The position numbers and the translations under genes are program-made. From the NCBI RefSeq assembly GCF_002260525.1, contig NZ_MRYI01000004.1, positions 62,001-126,000 of the forward strand: a stretch of DNA of 64,000 nucleotides, read 5' to 3'. The notes beneath the pieces were generated by a model. The model was not told the DNA's origin. It did not search any database and saw nothing but the letters and a program-made list of their open reading frames with translations. Positions 10,526-21,144 of this stretch are shown here, piece after piece. Each line of letters begins with the position of its first letter. The first letter of the stretch is position 1. The DNA is from Hahella sp. CCB-MM4. GTDB lineage: Bacteria; Pseudomonadota; Gammaproteobacteria; Pseudomonadales; Oleiphilaceae.

Positions 10526-11695
10526 ATGAGCTCTCATTATCACTCACTGAACTTTGGATTCGATGAAACAATCTGCATGCTGAGAGACCAGGTGTCTTCT
10601 TTCGCTCAAAGCGAAATTGCACCTCTGGCAGCTGAGGTCGACCGGGAAAATGCTTTCCCTAACACTTTATGGAAGCGATTGGGAGAGCTTGGCCTGCTGG
10701 GAATTACCGTCTCGGAAGAATATGGCGGCTCTGATATGGGGTATCTGGCTCATGTTCTGGCAATGGAAGAAATCAGTCGCGCTTCAGCCTCGATAGGCCT
10801 AAGTTACGGCGCTCACTCCAATCTCTGCGTTAATCAGATTCACCGCAACGGAACCCCGGAACAAAAAGCAAAATATCTACCCAAGCTGGTATCCGGGGAG
10901 CATATTGGCGCACTTGCGATGAGCGAACCCAATGCGGGCAGCGATGTTGTCAGCATGAAACTGCGCGCGGAACGTAAAGGTGATCACTATGTGCTTAACG
11001 GCGCCAAGATGTGGATTACCAACGGACCGGATGCCAACACTTATGTGATCTATGCAAAGACCGACATTGAAAAAGGACCTCACGGCATCACCGCTTTTAT
11101 TGTTGAACGGGATTACCCGGGGTTCAGTCGCTCTCCCAAGCTGGACAAACTGGGCATGCGCGGCTCCAACACCTGCGAGCTGGTATTCGACAATTGTGAA
11201 GTACCGGTCGAAAACATTCTTGGTGGAGAGAACCAGGGCGTCAAAGTTTTGATGAGCGGACTGGATTATGAACGGGTGGTCCTGTCCGGTGGCCCTACCG
11301 GCATCATGCAAGCCTGCATGGATCAAATCGTGCCGTATATCCATGAGCGCGAGCAGTTCGGACAATCCATTGGCCAGTTCCAATTGATTCAAGGCAAAGT
11401 GGCGGATATGTACACCACCCTCAACGCCTGCCGCTCTTATTTATACGCGGTTGCCCAGGCGTGTGACCGAGGCGAAACCACCCGTAAAGATGCCGCCGGC
11501 GTCATTCTTTATTGTGCAGAAAAAGCGACTCAAATGGCGCTGGATGCGATTCAGATTCTGGGGGGTAACGGCTATATCAACGAGTACCCCACCGGTCGCT
11601 TGTTGAGAGACGCGAAGCTATATGAAATCGGGGCCGGCACGTCGGAAATCCGTCGCATGCTGATCGGCCGGGAACTGTTTAACGAGTCACGTTGA
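10526..11695 (+). CDS. liuA: Isovaleryl-CoA dehydrogenase
   Basis: A 389-residue acyl-CoA dehydrogenase of the isovaleryl-CoA type. It oxidises isovaleryl-CoA to 3-methylcrotonyl-CoA with FAD and passes electrons to electron-transfer flavoprotein. The N-terminal helical domain, the central beta domain with [11 protein letters not shown] (about 131-141) and WITNGP (about 163-168), and the C-terminal helical domain are all present. The catalytic base is most likely Glu249, in [12 protein letters not shown], matching the unusual position of the base in human IVD (LDLERLVLAGG). [10 protein letters not shown] near the C-terminus is also a family signature. The electron acceptors are encoded nearby (etfBA, etfD, 19.4-23.4 kb). 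It is the first enzyme gene of the liu operon, 12 bases from liuB. Confidence 0.95.
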   Translation: MSSHYHSLNFGFDETICMLRDQVSSFAQSEIAPLAAEVDRENAFPNTLWKRLGELGLLGITVSEEYGGSDMGYLAHVLAMEEISRASASIGLSYGAHSNLCVNQIHRNGTPEQKAKYLPKLVSGEHIGALAMSEPNAGSDVVSMKLRAERKGDHYVLNGAKMWITNGPDANTYVIYAKTDIEKGPHGITAFIVERDYPGFSRSPKLDKLGMRGSNTCELVFDNCEVPVENILGGENQGVKVLMSGLDYERVVLSGGPTGIMQACMDQIVPYIHEREQFGQSIGQFQLIQGKVADMYTTLNACRSYLYAVAQACDRGETTRKDAAGVILYCAEKATQMALDAIQILGGNGYINEYPTGRLLRDAKLYEIGAGTSEIRRMLIGRELFNESR

Positions 11696-11707
11696 TAAGG
11701 AGGTTCC

Positions 11708-13315
11708 ATGGCGATCATCGAATCCAAGATAGACACTGCAGGCGAAGAATTCCAGAAGCGCCAGGAACACATGGCCGGACTGGTAGACAACCTGCAGACA
11801 TTGGTTGCAACGATCGAGCTTGGTGGCGGAGAGAAAGCCCGGGAGCGCCATCTTGCCAAAGGCAAGCTTCTTCCCCGGGAAAGAATCGCCAGGTTACTGG
11901 ATCCCGGCTCTCCTTTCCTGGAGATAGGACAATTGGCCGCCCACGATGTCTATCATGAAGCTGTACCGGCGGCAGGGGCGATTGCCGGCATTGGTCGAAT
12001 CGAAGGCATTGAATGCATGATCGTCGCAAACGATTCCACCGTTAAGGGCGGCACCTATTACCCGTTAACGGTAAAGAAACATATCCGCGCCCAAACCATC
12101 GCAGAGGAAAACCGCCTACCTTGCATCTACCTGGTCGACTCCGGCGGCGCTAACCTGTCTCAGCAGGATGAAGTATTCCCCGGCAAGGAAGATTTCGGCC
12201 ATATTTTCTACCGTCAGGCGAGAATGTCTGCCCAAGGGATTCCCCAAATTGCCGTGGTTCTCGGCCTTTGCACGGCGGGAGGCGCGTATGTTCCCGCCAT
12301 GGCAGATGAAAGCATCATGGTAAAGGGGCAAAGCACCATATTTCTGGCAGGGCCGCCACTAGTTAAGGCGGCCACCGGAGAAGTGGTGTCCGCCGAAGAA
12401 TTGGGCGGCGCCGACGTGCATTGCCGCACTTCCGGTGTTGCAGATCATTATGCCGAAGATGAAGTACATGCCCTGATGCTGGCACGCCAGGCCATCCGAC
12501 GGGTAAACCACAAGAAACTGGGGAGCCTGGATACCACCCCATCGATCCCACCAAGATATGACGTAAACGAACTGGACGGAGTCGTTCCCTCTGATCTCAA
12601 GACCCCATATGACGTTCATGAGGTCATCGCCCGAATTGTGGATGACTCAGACTTTGACGAGTTCAAAGCCCTGTTTGGCTCGACACTCGTGTGTGGATTC
12701 GCCCGCATTCACGGCTATCCGGTGGGCATCGTCGCCAATAACGGCATTCTATTCAGCGAGTCCGCCCAGAAAGGCGCTCACTTTATTGAGCTGTGCTGCC
12801 AGCGCAAGATTCCATTGGTCTTCCTGCAGAACATCACTGGATTTATGGTTGGGAAGCAGTATGAAGAAGGCGGCATCGCCAAGCATGGCGCGAAGATGGT
12901 GACGGCTGTCGCCTGCGCAGAAGTTCCTAAATTTACTGTCGTGATCGGCGGAAGTTTCGGAGCCGGGAACTATGGCATGTGTGGCCGAGCCTATAATCCA
13001 CGATTTATGTGGATGTGGCCCAACGCCCGCATCGCCGTTATGGGAGGAGAGCAAGCCGCCGGCGTTTTGGCACAGGTCAAAGAAGACGCCATGAAGCGCC
13101 AGGGACAGAGCTGGACAGACGCTGAGAAAGAAGCGTTTAAAGCCCCGACGATAGAACAGTTCGAACGCCAGTCACACCCTTATTATGCGAGCGCCAGACT
13201 CTGGGACGACGGCATTATCGCGCCGGCTGACACCAGACGGGTTCTCGGACTGGCGATTTCCGCCTCCCTTAACGCTCCAATTAGTGACACCAAATTCGGT
13301 GTCTTCAGAATGTAA
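11708..13315 (+). CDS. liuB: 3-methylcrotonyl-CoA carboxylase, carboxyltransferase (beta) subunit
   Basis: A 535-residue carboxyltransferase with the usual two crotonase-like halves. Together with LiuD it carboxylates 3-methylcrotonyl-CoA to 3-methylglutaconyl-CoA. Family features include LVDSGGANL (about 141-149), [40 protein letters not shown] and a conserved C-terminal region. The length matches non-biotinylated MCC beta subunits. The ATG at 11708 follows an AAGGAGG ribosome-binding site at 11698-11704, 12 bases after liuA, so the genes are cotranscribed. Confidence 0.96.
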   Translation: MAIIESKIDTAGEEFQKRQEHMAGLVDNLQTLVATIELGGGEKARERHLAKGKLLPRERIARLLDPGSPFLEIGQLAAHDVYHEAVPAAGAIAGIGRIEGIECMIVANDSTVKGGTYYPLTVKKHIRAQTIAEENRLPCIYLVDSGGANLSQQDEVFPGKEDFGHIFYRQARMSAQGIPQIAVVLGLCTAGGAYVPAMADESIMVKGQSTIFLAGPPLVKAATGEVVSAEELGGADVHCRTSGVADHYAEDEVHALMLARQAIRRVNHKKLGSLDTTPSIPPRYDVNELDGVVPSDLKTPYDVHEVIARIVDDSDFDEFKALFGSTLVCGFARIHGYPVGIVANNGILFSESAQKGAHFIELCCQRKIPLVFLQNITGFMVGKQYEEGGIAKHGAKMVTAVACAEVPKFTVVIGGSFGAGNYGMCGRAYNPRFMWMWPNARIAVMGGEQAAGVLAQVKEDAMKRQGQSWTDAEKEAFKAPTIEQFERQSHPYYASARLWDDGIIAPADTRRVLGLAISASLNAPISDTKFGVFRM

Positions 13316-13346
13316 GCTCTGGACGCAATCACTAAGGATTTTCGAT

Positions 13347-14168
13347 ATGAGTAACACCAATTTCGATACTGATGACAGCCTCGTTACCCTTCAGATTGAG
13401 CATGGAGTTGCCACACTGGCACTGAACCGTCCTGAGAAATCCAATGCGTTTAACGCCGAGGTGATCGAGCAACTGATACGCTCTTTAGAGGAACTTAAAT
13501 CCAACAATACCGTGCGGGTTCTTGTGATCGCCGGGCACGGTAAGCACTTCTCGGCAGGCGCTGACCTCCACTGGATGAAAAGCATGGGGGAAGCCAGTTA
13601 TGAAGAAAACCTGGCCGATGCCAATCGACTCGCTTTCTTGATGGATACCCTTTACAAGTTCCCCAAACCGACCATCGCCCGCGTTCAGGGAGGTGCATTT
13701 GGTGGCGCACTTGGATTGATCTGCTGTTGCGATATCGCCATAGGCACCCAGTCCTCAAAATTTTGCCTGAGTGAAGTCAAACTGGGTCTGGTCCCCTCAG
13801 TGATCAGCCCTTATGTAAACCGGGTAATCGGTGCCCGCAATATGCGTCGCTATACGCTAACCGCCGAGTTGATAAATGCCGAAGCGGCCAAACAGCTCGG
13901 CATTCTCCACGAAGTTGTTTCCGATGACCAACTTCAGGAAACCACCTCCAATCTATGCAAACAGATTCTGAATAACGCCCCTAATGCCCTGACCAGCGCC
14001 AAACAGCTGCTCAACATGATCCAGAACCATCCTATCGGGGAGCAAACTCTCGTCTATACCAGTGAACTGATCGCCGAGCTCAGAGTTAGCGAGGAAGGAC
14101 AGGAAGGACTGAAAGCCTTTCTGGAAAAACGGTCGCCCCAATGGGCCCACGCAGGAGACCAGCCATGA
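13347..14168 (+). CDS. liuC: Methylglutaconyl-CoA hydratase (enoyl-CoA hydratase family)
   Basis: A 273-residue crotonase-fold enzyme that would hydrate 3-methylglutaconyl-CoA to HMG-CoA. I start it at the ATG at 13347, which has TAAGGA about 10 bases upstream; the longer frame from 13185 runs back through the end of liuB and is not needed. HFSAGADL (about 67-74) supplies the oxyanion-hole loop, GGAFGGALGL (about 113-122) the second loop, and CLSEVKLGLVPSVISP the region of the catalytic acid. The function within the crotonase family comes from its place between the two MCC subunits. Its stop overlaps the start of liuD by four bases (ATGA). Confidence 0.93.
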   Translation: MSNTNFDTDDSLVTLQIEHGVATLALNRPEKSNAFNAEVIEQLIRSLEELKSNNTVRVLVIAGHGKHFSAGADLHWMKSMGEASYEENLADANRLAFLMDTLYKFPKPTIARVQGGAFGGALGLICCCDIAIGTQSSKFCLSEVKLGLVPSVISPYVNRVIGARNMRRYTLTAELINAEAAKQLGILHEVVSDDQLQETTSNLCKQILNNAPNALTSAKQLLNMIQNHPIGEQTLVYTSELIAELRVSEEGQEGLKAFLEKRSPQWAHAGDQP

Positions 14169-16276
14169 AACGACTATTGGTGGCTAACCGGGGCGAAATT
14201 GCTCTGCGGGTAATGAAGACAGCCCGGAAAATGGGAATTACCACCATCGCGGTCTATTCAGATATTGACCGCAATGCCCCTTTTGTACAGTTTGCAGATG
14301 AAGCGTACGCACTGCCGGGAACCAGCCCTAAAGACACCTATCTTAATCAGGACCGTCTCTTTGAAATCTGCAAAACCCACTCAATTGACGCAGTTCACCC
14401 CGGCTACGGATTTCTCTCCGAAAACGCGGATTTTGCTCAACGCTGCATCGATAACGACATTACGTTCATAGGCCCCCTCGCCTCATCTATTTCTGCGATG
14501 GGCGATAAAGCCGCTGCAAAGAAACTGATGGACGAAGCCGGTGTTCCCCTGGTGCCGGGATACCACGGCGAAAACCAGGACAGCGCCTTTCTGCTGGAAG
14601 AAGCACAAAAGATCGATTTTCCGCTACTCATCAAAGCAAGCGCCGGTGGCGGCGGCAAAGGTATGCGTGCGGTAGAAGCTGCCTCCGAGTTCGAGGATGC
14701 ACTACAGGCGGCCAAAAGAGAGGCACTAAATGCCTTTGGGGATGACAAGGTACTCCTGGAAAAACTCATCATCCAGCCTCGCCATGTCGAAGTTCAGGTC
14801 TTCTTTGATAGTCAGGGTAACGGCGTCTATCTGTTTGACAGAGACTGCTCAATACAGCGCCGCCATCAGAAAGTGATTGAAGAAGCCCCCGCTCCCAACC
14901 TCAGTGCAAACACCCGAAGACTTATGGGAGAAGCTGCGCTGGATTGTGGCCGCAAGATTCAATACCGGGGCGCTGGCACAGTTGAGTTTCTGGTCGATTA
15001 CCAGGAAAACTTCTATTTCATGGAAATGAATACCCGGCTGCAAGTGGAACACCCTGTCACCGAACTGATTACCGGTCAGGATCTGGTGGAATGGCAGATC
15101 CGTATCGCCCGGGGAGAATCACTGCCTCTGGACCAGGAAAGCCTCAGCATCAAAGGGCATGCAGTAGAAGTCAGGCTCTATGCGGAAAGTCCGGAAAACA
15201 ATTTTCTGCCGAGCATCGGCCACCTTAAACAGGTGACTTTTCCCGAACCGCACTACTTTTTTGAACAACCACACCAATCCTTTGAACAGCCTGCAGAGTC
15301 CCGCGCTAGATTTCTCAGGGTGGACAGCGGCATTGAAGCCGGCAACAGTATTACCCAACACTATGACCCCATGATCGCCAAAGTGGTTGCGTGGGGGCCA
15401 TCACGAGAGGAATCTGTCGCCTATTTAGCTGAAAAGCTTCGGCATACCCTGATCAGCGGAGTGGAAACCAACAATGGTTTTCTGGTTAAAACGCTTGAGC
15501 ACCCTGACTTTGTAGCCGCCAGATTTTCAACGAATTTTATTGCCGAAAACGAGCCGGACCTCATTCCGGCAATCGAGCCTGACTCCGATCTGATGGGGGT
15601 CGTCACCGCACTGCATTGGAATCTCAAATCACAACAGCTTGGTTCCAGTCGCTATGAGACTTTTGATTCGAGCCCCTGGAATACCGCCGACTTGTGGAGC
15701 ATGAACGGACAGCGAACAGCCACGTTTGAGTTCTGGCTGAATAATGAAAATTTAACGACGAGCATCCACTCCCCCCGTTCCTTCGGACAAAGAAAGGGAT
15801 CATTTAGCCTTTCCTTCGATCACCAGACAACAGAAATTGACTTCGATATCGTGTCTGAGAATACCCTGACGATCAGAGCGGATGGCAAGCTCCGGGAATA
15901 CCACTATTTTATCGATACCAATCAAATAGTAGTGTTCGTCGACGGGTACGGTGTCACTCTGGAAACTCCGGATGACAGCACCCTCGTTCAGCACCATGGT
16001 GATCACCAGGGAAATGCGCTTTCCGCCCCCATGGGAGGCACCATCGTTAAGGTTCTGTGTGACGAGGGAGCAACCGTCGAGAAAGGCCAGGCCCTTGTGG
16101 TCATGGAGGCCATGAAGATGGAACATACGATCAAAGCGCCAGACCAGGGTGTGGTGAACCGATTGTTATGCCGCGAGAAAGAAACAGTTTCCGCTCAGCA
16201 ACTGCTGATCGAGTTTCTATCGTCACAAGACCTGGATTTACCCCAAAACAACGCACAAACTGGTACAACAGGATGA
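14165..16276 (+). CDS. liuD: 3-methylcrotonyl-CoA carboxylase, biotin carboxylase/biotin carrier (alpha) subunit
   Basis: A 703-residue protein with the acyl-CoA carboxylase alpha layout: biotin carboxylase N-terminal domain (KRLLVANRGEIALRV), ATP-grasp domain with a glycine-rich loop (KASAGGGGKGMRAV) and MEMNTRLQVEHPVTE, a C-terminal biotin carboxylase lobe, a linker/BT region, and a biotinyl domain with AMKM. The biotin acceptor is Lys651. It carboxylates its own biotin using ATP and bicarbonate for transfer by LiuB. The ATG at 14165, with GGAGA upstream, overlaps the stop of liuC; an in-frame start eight codons earlier is less likely. Its own stop overlaps the start of liuE. Confidence 0.96.
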   Translation: MKRLLVANRGEIALRVMKTARKMGITTIAVYSDIDRNAPFVQFADEAYALPGTSPKDTYLNQDRLFEICKTHSIDAVHPGYGFLSENADFAQRCIDNDITFIGPLASSISAMGDKAAAKKLMDEAGVPLVPGYHGENQDSAFLLEEAQKIDFPLLIKASAGGGGKGMRAVEAASEFEDALQAAKREALNAFGDDKVLLEKLIIQPRHVEVQVFFDSQGNGVYLFDRDCSIQRRHQKVIEEAPAPNLSANTRRLMGEAALDCGRKIQYRGAGTVEFLVDYQENFYFMEMNTRLQVEHPVTELITGQDLVEWQIRIARGESLPLDQESLSIKGHAVEVRLYAESPENNFLPSIGHLKQVTFPEPHYFFEQPHQSFEQPAESRARFLRVDSGIEAGNSITQHYDPMIAKVVAWGPSREESVAYLAEKLRHTLISGVETNNGFLVKTLEHPDFVAARFSTNFIAENEPDLIPAIEPDSDLMGVVTALHWNLKSQQLGSSRYETFDSSPWNTADLWSMNGQRTATFEFWLNNENLTTSIHSPRSFGQRKGSFSLSFDHQTTEIDFDIVSENTLTIRADGKLREYHYFIDTNQIVVFVDGYGVTLETPDDSTLVQHHGDHQGNALSAPMGGTIVKVLCDEGATVEKGQALVVMEAMKMEHTIKAPDQGVVNRLLCREKETVSAQQLLIEFLSSQDLDLPQNNAQTGTTG

Positions 16277-17169
16277 GTGCTCCACAGGTTAAAATTGTTG
16301 AAGTCGGCCCTCGGGACGGTCTACAGAACGAGTCAACACCTCTGACACCTCAGCAGAAAGCCGAGCTTATCAATGACCTAGCCAAATCAGGCATTACGCA
16401 TATTGAAGCCGGTAGCTTTGTGTCTCCCAAATGGGTGCCGCAAATGGCTGACTCAGAGCAGGTATTTGATCTGATAGAGAGGGTTACCGGGGTGACCTAC
16501 TCCGCCCTAACTCCAAATCTCAGGGGCTTTGAAGCAGCACTCAAATGCCATGTCGACGAAGTGGCCATATTCACTTCCGCCTCCGAGTCTTTTACCCAAA
16601 AGAACATCAATTGCAGTATCGCAGAAAGCATTGAACGCTTTATTCCCGTATTAGAGGCAGCCCGGCAGCATAATATTCCGGTGAGAGGCTATGTGAGCTG
16701 TGTACTGGGTTGCCCTTATGAGGGAAATATTTCTCATCAGGCAGTCCTTGAAGTGTCTCAAAAGCTCAGGGAACTCGGTTGTCACGAGATATCGCTGGGA
16801 GACACGATTGGTGTCGGTACGTCCCGGCAGACAAAATCACTACTTCAAGCCCTGATACCGGAACTTGGCGCAGAAACCCTGGCCGTACACTTTCACGATA
16901 CCTACGGACAGGCAATTGCCAACATTGACCAGTCCCTGGATCTCGGCATCCGCATTATTGATGCCTCCGTTGCAGGCTTAGGGGGCTGCCCCTATGCCAA
17001 AGGTGCCTCGGGCAACGTCGCCACAGAGGATGTCATCTACATGCTGGAAGGAAATGGCATCCATACCGGTGTAGATATAAATAAGCTGGTGGAAGCAGGC
17101 AGCAAAATATCGCGCGTACTCAATCGCCCCAATGGATCAAAGGCCGGTACAGCCTTGTCTCATAAATAG
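16273..17169 (+). CDS. liuE: Hydroxymethylglutaryl-CoA lyase
   Basis: A 298-residue HMGL-like TIM-barrel aldolase. It cleaves HMG-CoA to acetyl-CoA and acetoacetate, the last step of leucine degradation. VEVGPRDGLQNE at the N-terminus carries the catalytic Arg-Asp pair, VHFHDTYGQA carries metal-ligand histidines, and GLGGCPYAKGASGNVATEDV carries the conserved active-site cysteine. The ATG at 16273 overlaps the TGA of liuD; the longer frame from 16168 lies inside liuD. It ends the tightly packed liu genes and leaves acetoacetate for the synthetase encoded next. Confidence 0.96.
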   Translation: MSAPQVKIVEVGPRDGLQNESTPLTPQQKAELINDLAKSGITHIEAGSFVSPKWVPQMADSEQVFDLIERVTGVTYSALTPNLRGFEAALKCHVDEVAIFTSASESFTQKNINCSIAESIERFIPVLEAARQHNIPVRGYVSCVLGCPYEGNISHQAVLEVSQKLRELGCHEISLGDTIGVGTSRQTKSLLQALIPELGAETLAVHFHDTYGQAIANIDQSLDLGIRIIDASVAGLGGCPYAKGASGNVATEDVIYMLEGNGIHTGVDINKLVEAGSKISRVLNRPNGSKAGTALSHK

Positions 17170-17328
17170 GCTCCATTACGTTAGTACCCAGATCAGCACT
17201 ATATATGAAGAAGAACACGATTCCTTTGAGATCCATTGACAGGAAAAAGACTTAACTTTACTTTCCAGAATCAGCAAACTAAACGACCCTTTCAGCAACA
17301 AACAGAACAACCTCAACAAGGGGCTATC

Positions 17329-19344
17329 ATGTCACAGCCAGAATCGTTCACACCACTCTGGACACCCTCCAAGGAAAGAATCAGTAAAACTCGTCTGACG
17401 GACTTTGTCCGCTTTGCCAAAGCCCATTACCCTGACGTACCGGAAGCCTACCAGCCGTTACATCAATGGTCTGTCCAGAACAAAGAGCAATTCTGGTCCC
17501 TGATCTGGGACTACTTCGGCGTAAAGGGAAAGAAAGGAAGCTCACCTTACCTCGAAAACGCTGACGCCATGCCCGGCGCCAAATGGTTCCCTTCCGCCTC
17601 CTTAAACTTTGCGGAAAACCTGCTGTCCAGAAGCAACGATGAGCCCGCCATTATTTCGTATAAGGAAACTGGAGAGCGCATTGAGATTTCCTGGTCAGAA
17701 CTCAACCGTAAAGTTGCTCAATTAGCCGCCACATTGAAACGCCTGGGCGTTGAAAAAGGTGACCGAGTGGCCGCCTTCCTCCCCAACTGCGCGGAAAGCG
17801 TGATAGGTATGTTGGCAGCCTCCAGTATCGGAGCAATCTGGTCCTCTTGTTCACCGGATTTTGGCCTGCAAGGGGTTCTTGATCGCTTTGGACAGATCAA
17901 ACCCAAAGTTTTGCTGGCGTGCAATGGCTACTATTACAATGGCAAAGTCATTGATACCCGTTCCCGGGTATCTGAAATCACTCAATCCCTGGAGAACCTT
18001 TCCGGCCTGATCTGGTTGAGCTTTGCCAAAAACCTTCAGGTTGCCGGCTCGAGCAATGTATCAGAATTGACCTATCAGGTTATGAATATTGAAGCCGACA
18101 TCTATTCTGATACGTCTGTACCCGAGCTAAGCTTTACACCCTGCTCTTTTGATGACCCGCTTTACATCATGTATTCATCAGGCACAACCGGCGTTCCAAA
18201 ATGCATTGTGCACAGCATTGGGGGAACACTCCTGCAGCATTTGAAAGAGCTAGGCCTGCATACGGATCTTCATCAAAGTAATCGCATTTTTTACTTCACC
18301 ACCTGTGGATGGATGATGTGGAACTGGCTGGTATCAAGTCTGGCTTTTGGCGCCACACTGGTACTCTACGACGGCTCTCCGTTCTTTCCGAAACCAGATC
18401 GTTTATGGGATATTGCGGAAGCTGAAAAAATCCGAATTTTCGGTGCCGGAGCAAAGTTCTACAGTGCTTGCGAAAAAGAACACCTGTCTCCAGGGAAGTC
18501 CCACGACCTTTCTTCCTTAGACGCCCTTCTCTCGACCGGCTCCCCATTGCCTCACGAGACGTTTGATTATCTATACCGGGAGGTGAAGTCCGATATCTGC
18601 CTCAGCAGTATTTCCGGTGGCACAGACATCATTTCCTGTTTTGCCCTGGGCAATCCAGTTCTGCCGGTTTATCGGGGAGAGCTCCAGTGTCTTGGACTCG
18701 GCATGGACGTTGCATTTACAGATGAAGAAGGACAACCTCTTATCGGAGAAAGAGGCGAGCTGACCTGTCAATCTCCGTTCCCCTCCATGCCGATAGGTTT
18801 CTGGAATGACACGGATGGCAAAAAGTATCACGAGGCCTATTTTGATCGTTTTGCCAATATCTGGGCGCATGGTGATTTTGGAGAGGTTGTAGAGCACCAG
18901 GCAACCTCGCAAACGCCACTCCAACACGGCGTGATAATACACGGCCGCTCTGATGCAGTGTTGAACCCTGGCGGCGTCAGAATAGGCACGGCAGAGATTT
19001 ATCGTCAGGTGGAGAAGCTGGACGAAATACTTGAGTCCATTGTCGTTGGCCAACAATGGCAAGACGACGAAAGAGTTATTTTATTCGTTAAGACAAGACA
19101 GGACGTTGAGCTGAACGATGATTTGATCAGCAAGATCAAACAGACTATCAGAGCTAACACCACTCCACGACACGTCCCGGCCAAGATCATTGCCGTGCCG
19201 GATATCCCACGCACCATCAGCGGAAAAATTGTCGAGCTGGCCGTCAAGAAAATCATTCATGGAGAAGAAGTAAAGAACAAGGATGCTCTGGCAAATCCAG
19301 AGGCACTTCATCACTTTGAAAATATAGCGGAGCTGAAGAGCTGA
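17329..19344 (+). CDS. aacS: Acetoacetyl-CoA synthetase
   Basis: A 671-residue ANL-superfamily ligase that activates acetoacetate with ATP and CoA, feeding the product of LiuE back to acetyl-CoA or toward polyhydroxyalkanoate. The AMP-binding loop YSSGTTGVPKCIVH, the region FTTCGWMMWNW, the hinge HGRSDAVLNPGGVRIG and the C-terminal lysine motif PRTISGKIVE are present. The length fits acetoacetate-CoA ligases rather than acetyl-CoA synthetases, and the first residues (LWTPSKERI) are typical of this group. I start at the ATG at 17329, with AAGGGG a suitable distance upstream; the frame is also open from a TTG at 17236. It follows liuE by 159 bases and is probably part of the same regulon. Confidence 0.93.
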   Translation: MSQPESFTPLWTPSKERISKTRLTDFVRFAKAHYPDVPEAYQPLHQWSVQNKEQFWSLIWDYFGVKGKKGSSPYLENADAMPGAKWFPSASLNFAENLLSRSNDEPAIISYKETGERIEISWSELNRKVAQLAATLKRLGVEKGDRVAAFLPNCAESVIGMLAASSIGAIWSSCSPDFGLQGVLDRFGQIKPKVLLACNGYYYNGKVIDTRSRVSEITQSLENLSGLIWLSFAKNLQVAGSSNVSELTYQVMNIEADIYSDTSVPELSFTPCSFDDPLYIMYSSGTTGVPKCIVHSIGGTLLQHLKELGLHTDLHQSNRIFYFTTCGWMMWNWLVSSLAFGATLVLYDGSPFFPKPDRLWDIAEAEKIRIFGAGAKFYSACEKEHLSPGKSHDLSSLDALLSTGSPLPHETFDYLYREVKSDICLSSISGGTDIISCFALGNPVLPVYRGELQCLGLGMDVAFTDEEGQPLIGERGELTCQSPFPSMPIGFWNDTDGKKYHEAYFDRFANIWAHGDFGEVVEHQATSQTPLQHGVIIHGRSDAVLNPGGVRIGTAEIYRQVEKLDEILESIVVGQQWQDDERVILFVKTRQDVELNDDLISKIKQTIRANTTPRHVPAKIIAVPDIPRTISGKIVELAVKKIIHGEEVKNKDALANPEALHHFENIAELKS

Positions 19345-19414
19345 TCTGATACAAAGCAAGCCAATCACCACCTCCACAAGAGGTGGTTTAGGTATGCCAG
19401 CAGAGTGCACCAAC

Positions 19415-19443
19415 AAAAAAGGAGAGCAATAGCTCTCCTTTTT
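19415..19443. terminator. Bidirectional terminator between aacS and etfA
   Basis: AAAAAAGGAGAGC-aat-AGCTCTCCTTTTT forms a strong hairpin with a T-run on either strand, placed between the convergent genes aacS and etfA. A second weaker hairpin (CCACCTC...GAGGTGG) lies just before it, at about 19370-19388. Confidence 0.85.
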
Positions 19444-19462
19444 CATATGTTATGAAGACAGA

Positions 19463-20392
19463 TTAGATAGCTTTCTCAAGCTCTGGAACTGCTTCGAACA
19501 AATCTGCCACCAAACCGTAGTCAGCTACCTGGAAGATAGGCGCTTCCTCGTCTTTGTTGATGGCAACAATGACTTTACTGTCAGACATACCTGCCAAGTG
19601 CTGGATTGCACCGGAGATACCAACAGCGATATACAGCTGAGGAGCAACGATTTTACCGGTTTGACCAACCTGCATATCGTTAGGAACGAAACCGGCGTCA
19701 ACTGCCGCGCGAGAAGCACCAACAGCAGCACCCAACTTATCAGCCACTTTGTACAGCATTTCAAAGTTGTCACCGTTTTGCATACCACGGCCACCAGAAA
19801 TAACGATACTGGCACTGGTCAACTCTGGACGATCAGATTTGGCCAACTCTTCCTTAACAAAGGAAGATACGCCCGCATCGTGTGCTGCACCTACAGCTTC
19901 AACTGAAGCTGAACCGCCTTCTGCTGCAACCGGGTCAAATCCGGTAGGACGAACAGTAATCACTTTGATGCTGTCGCTGGACTTAACAGTAGCAATCGCG
20001 TTACCCGCATAGATTGGGCGAACAAATGTATCAGGACCTTCAACTTTGATGATGTCAGATACCTGAGCAACGTCCAACAAAGCGGCAACACGAGGCAAGA
20101 AGTCTTTACCAGTAGTGCCTGCGGAGGTCAGGATATGGCTATAGCCTTTACCCAGCTCAGCCACCAGAAGAGAAAGGTTTTCGGCCAGGTGATGTCCGTA
20201 GGCAGCGTTATCAGCAACCAATACCTTGCTGACACCGGCAACTTTCGCAGCAGCTTCACCTACTGCCCCGCAACCTTCACCTGCAACCAGAATTTCAATA
20301 TCGCCACCAATCTGTTGGGCGGCAGCAACAACGTTCAGAGTGGCAGGCTTCAGTACGCTGTTATCGTGATCTGCAATTACCAAAACGCTCAT
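19463..20392 (-). CDS. etfA: Electron-transfer flavoprotein, alpha subunit
   Basis: A 309-residue ETF alpha subunit. With EtfB it accepts electrons from acyl-CoA dehydrogenases such as LiuA and delivers them to ETF-quinone oxidoreductase. The C-terminal FAD-binding half carries the family signature: [44 protein letters not shown] and a terminal region with [13 protein letters not shown]. It is the second gene of etfBA, two bases after etfB. The neighbouring leucine genes supply an obvious electron donor, although ETF also serves fatty-acid oxidation. Confidence 0.97.
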   Translation of the reverse strand: MSVLVIADHDNSVLKPATLNVVAAAQQIGGDIEILVAGEGCGAVGEAAAKVAGVSKVLVADNAAYGHHLAENLSLLVAELGKGYSHILTSAGTTGKDFLPRVAALLDVAQVSDIIKVEGPDTFVRPIYAGNAIATVKSSDSIKVITVRPTGFDPVAAEGGSASVEAVGAAHDAGVSSFVKEELAKSDRPELTSASIVISGGRGMQNGDNFEMLYKVADKLGAAVGASRAAVDAGFVPNDMQVGQTGKIVAPQLYIAVGISGAIQHLAGMSDSKVIVAINKDEEAPIFQVADYGLVADLFEAVPELEKAI

Positions 20393-20394
20393 AA

Positions 20395-21144
20395 TTAAAT
20401 CACCTTCGCTTCGTTTTTCAGCTTTTCAACCAACTCAGCCACGCTACCGACCTTAATACCGGCCTGACGTTGCGCTGGAGCCTCAACCTTGACGGTAGAC
20501 AGACGTGGTGCAATATCAACACCCAGATCTGCTGGAGTCGTGGTCTCCAAAGGCTTTTTCTTGGCTTTCATGATGTTTGGCAGAGATGCGTAGCGCGGCT
20601 CATTCAAACGAAGATCCGTTGTTACAACGGCAGGAAGGTTTAGAGCAACTGTTAACAGACCACCGTCAATTTCACGAGTGACATTGACCTTATCGCCTTC
20701 AACAACCACTTCTGAAGCAAAGGTACCCTGTCCGTAACCACACAACGCCGCCAGCATCTGACCGGTCTGATTGTTATCGGTATCGATGGACTGCTTACCA
20801 AGAATGATCAGTTGGGGCTGCTCTTTCTCAACCACTGCTTTCAGCAGTTTGGCTGCCGCCAGAGACTGAACCTGCTCTTCAGTTTCGATGTGGATACCAC
20901 GATCAGCGCCCAGTGCCAGAGCTGTTCTGATCTGCTCCTGGGAAGCCTTGGGTCCGATGGAAACGACTACGACTTCAGTAGCAACACCCTTTTCTTTAAG
21001 GCGAACCGCTTCTTCGACAGCGATTTCACAGAATGGGTTCATTGCCATTTTGATGTTGGTTAGATCAACGTCAGTATTGTCTGACTTAACTCGTACCTTA
21101 ACGTTGTAATCAATTACTCGTTTTACAGCGACCAGAACCTTCAT
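20395..21144 (-). CDS. etfB: Electron-transfer flavoprotein, beta subunit
   Basis: A 249-residue ETF beta subunit, which in the family binds AMP and holds the recognition loop for partner dehydrogenases. [19 protein letters not shown] at the N-terminus, [35 protein letters not shown] and a basic [13 protein letters not shown] segment are typical. It is the promoter-proximal gene of etfBA and is transcribed away from etfD. The 559-base gap between them holds a 20-base perfect palindrome that could coordinate both. Confidence 0.97.
   Translation of the reverse strand: MKVLVAVKRVIDYNVKVRVKSDNTDVDLTNIKMAMNPFCEIAVEEAVRLKEKGVATEVVVVSIGPKASQEQIRTALALGADRGIHIETEEQVQSLAAAKLLKAVVEKEQPQLIILGKQSIDTDNNQTGQMLAALCGYGQGTFASEVVVEGDKVNVTREIDGGLLTVALNLPAVVTTDLRLNEPRYASLPNIMKAKKKPLETTTPADLGVDIAPRLSTVKVEAPAQRQAGIKVGSVAELVEKLKNEAKVI

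Noticed and set aside
10877-11392. 171-codon frame antisense to liuA
   Set aside because: It is a shadow of the strongly conserved acyl-CoA dehydrogenase frame, with no recognisable family and no ribosome-binding site of note.
18571-19062. 163-codon frame antisense to aacS
   Set aside because: It lies wholly within the well-supported acetoacetyl-CoA synthetase gene and resembles no protein family.
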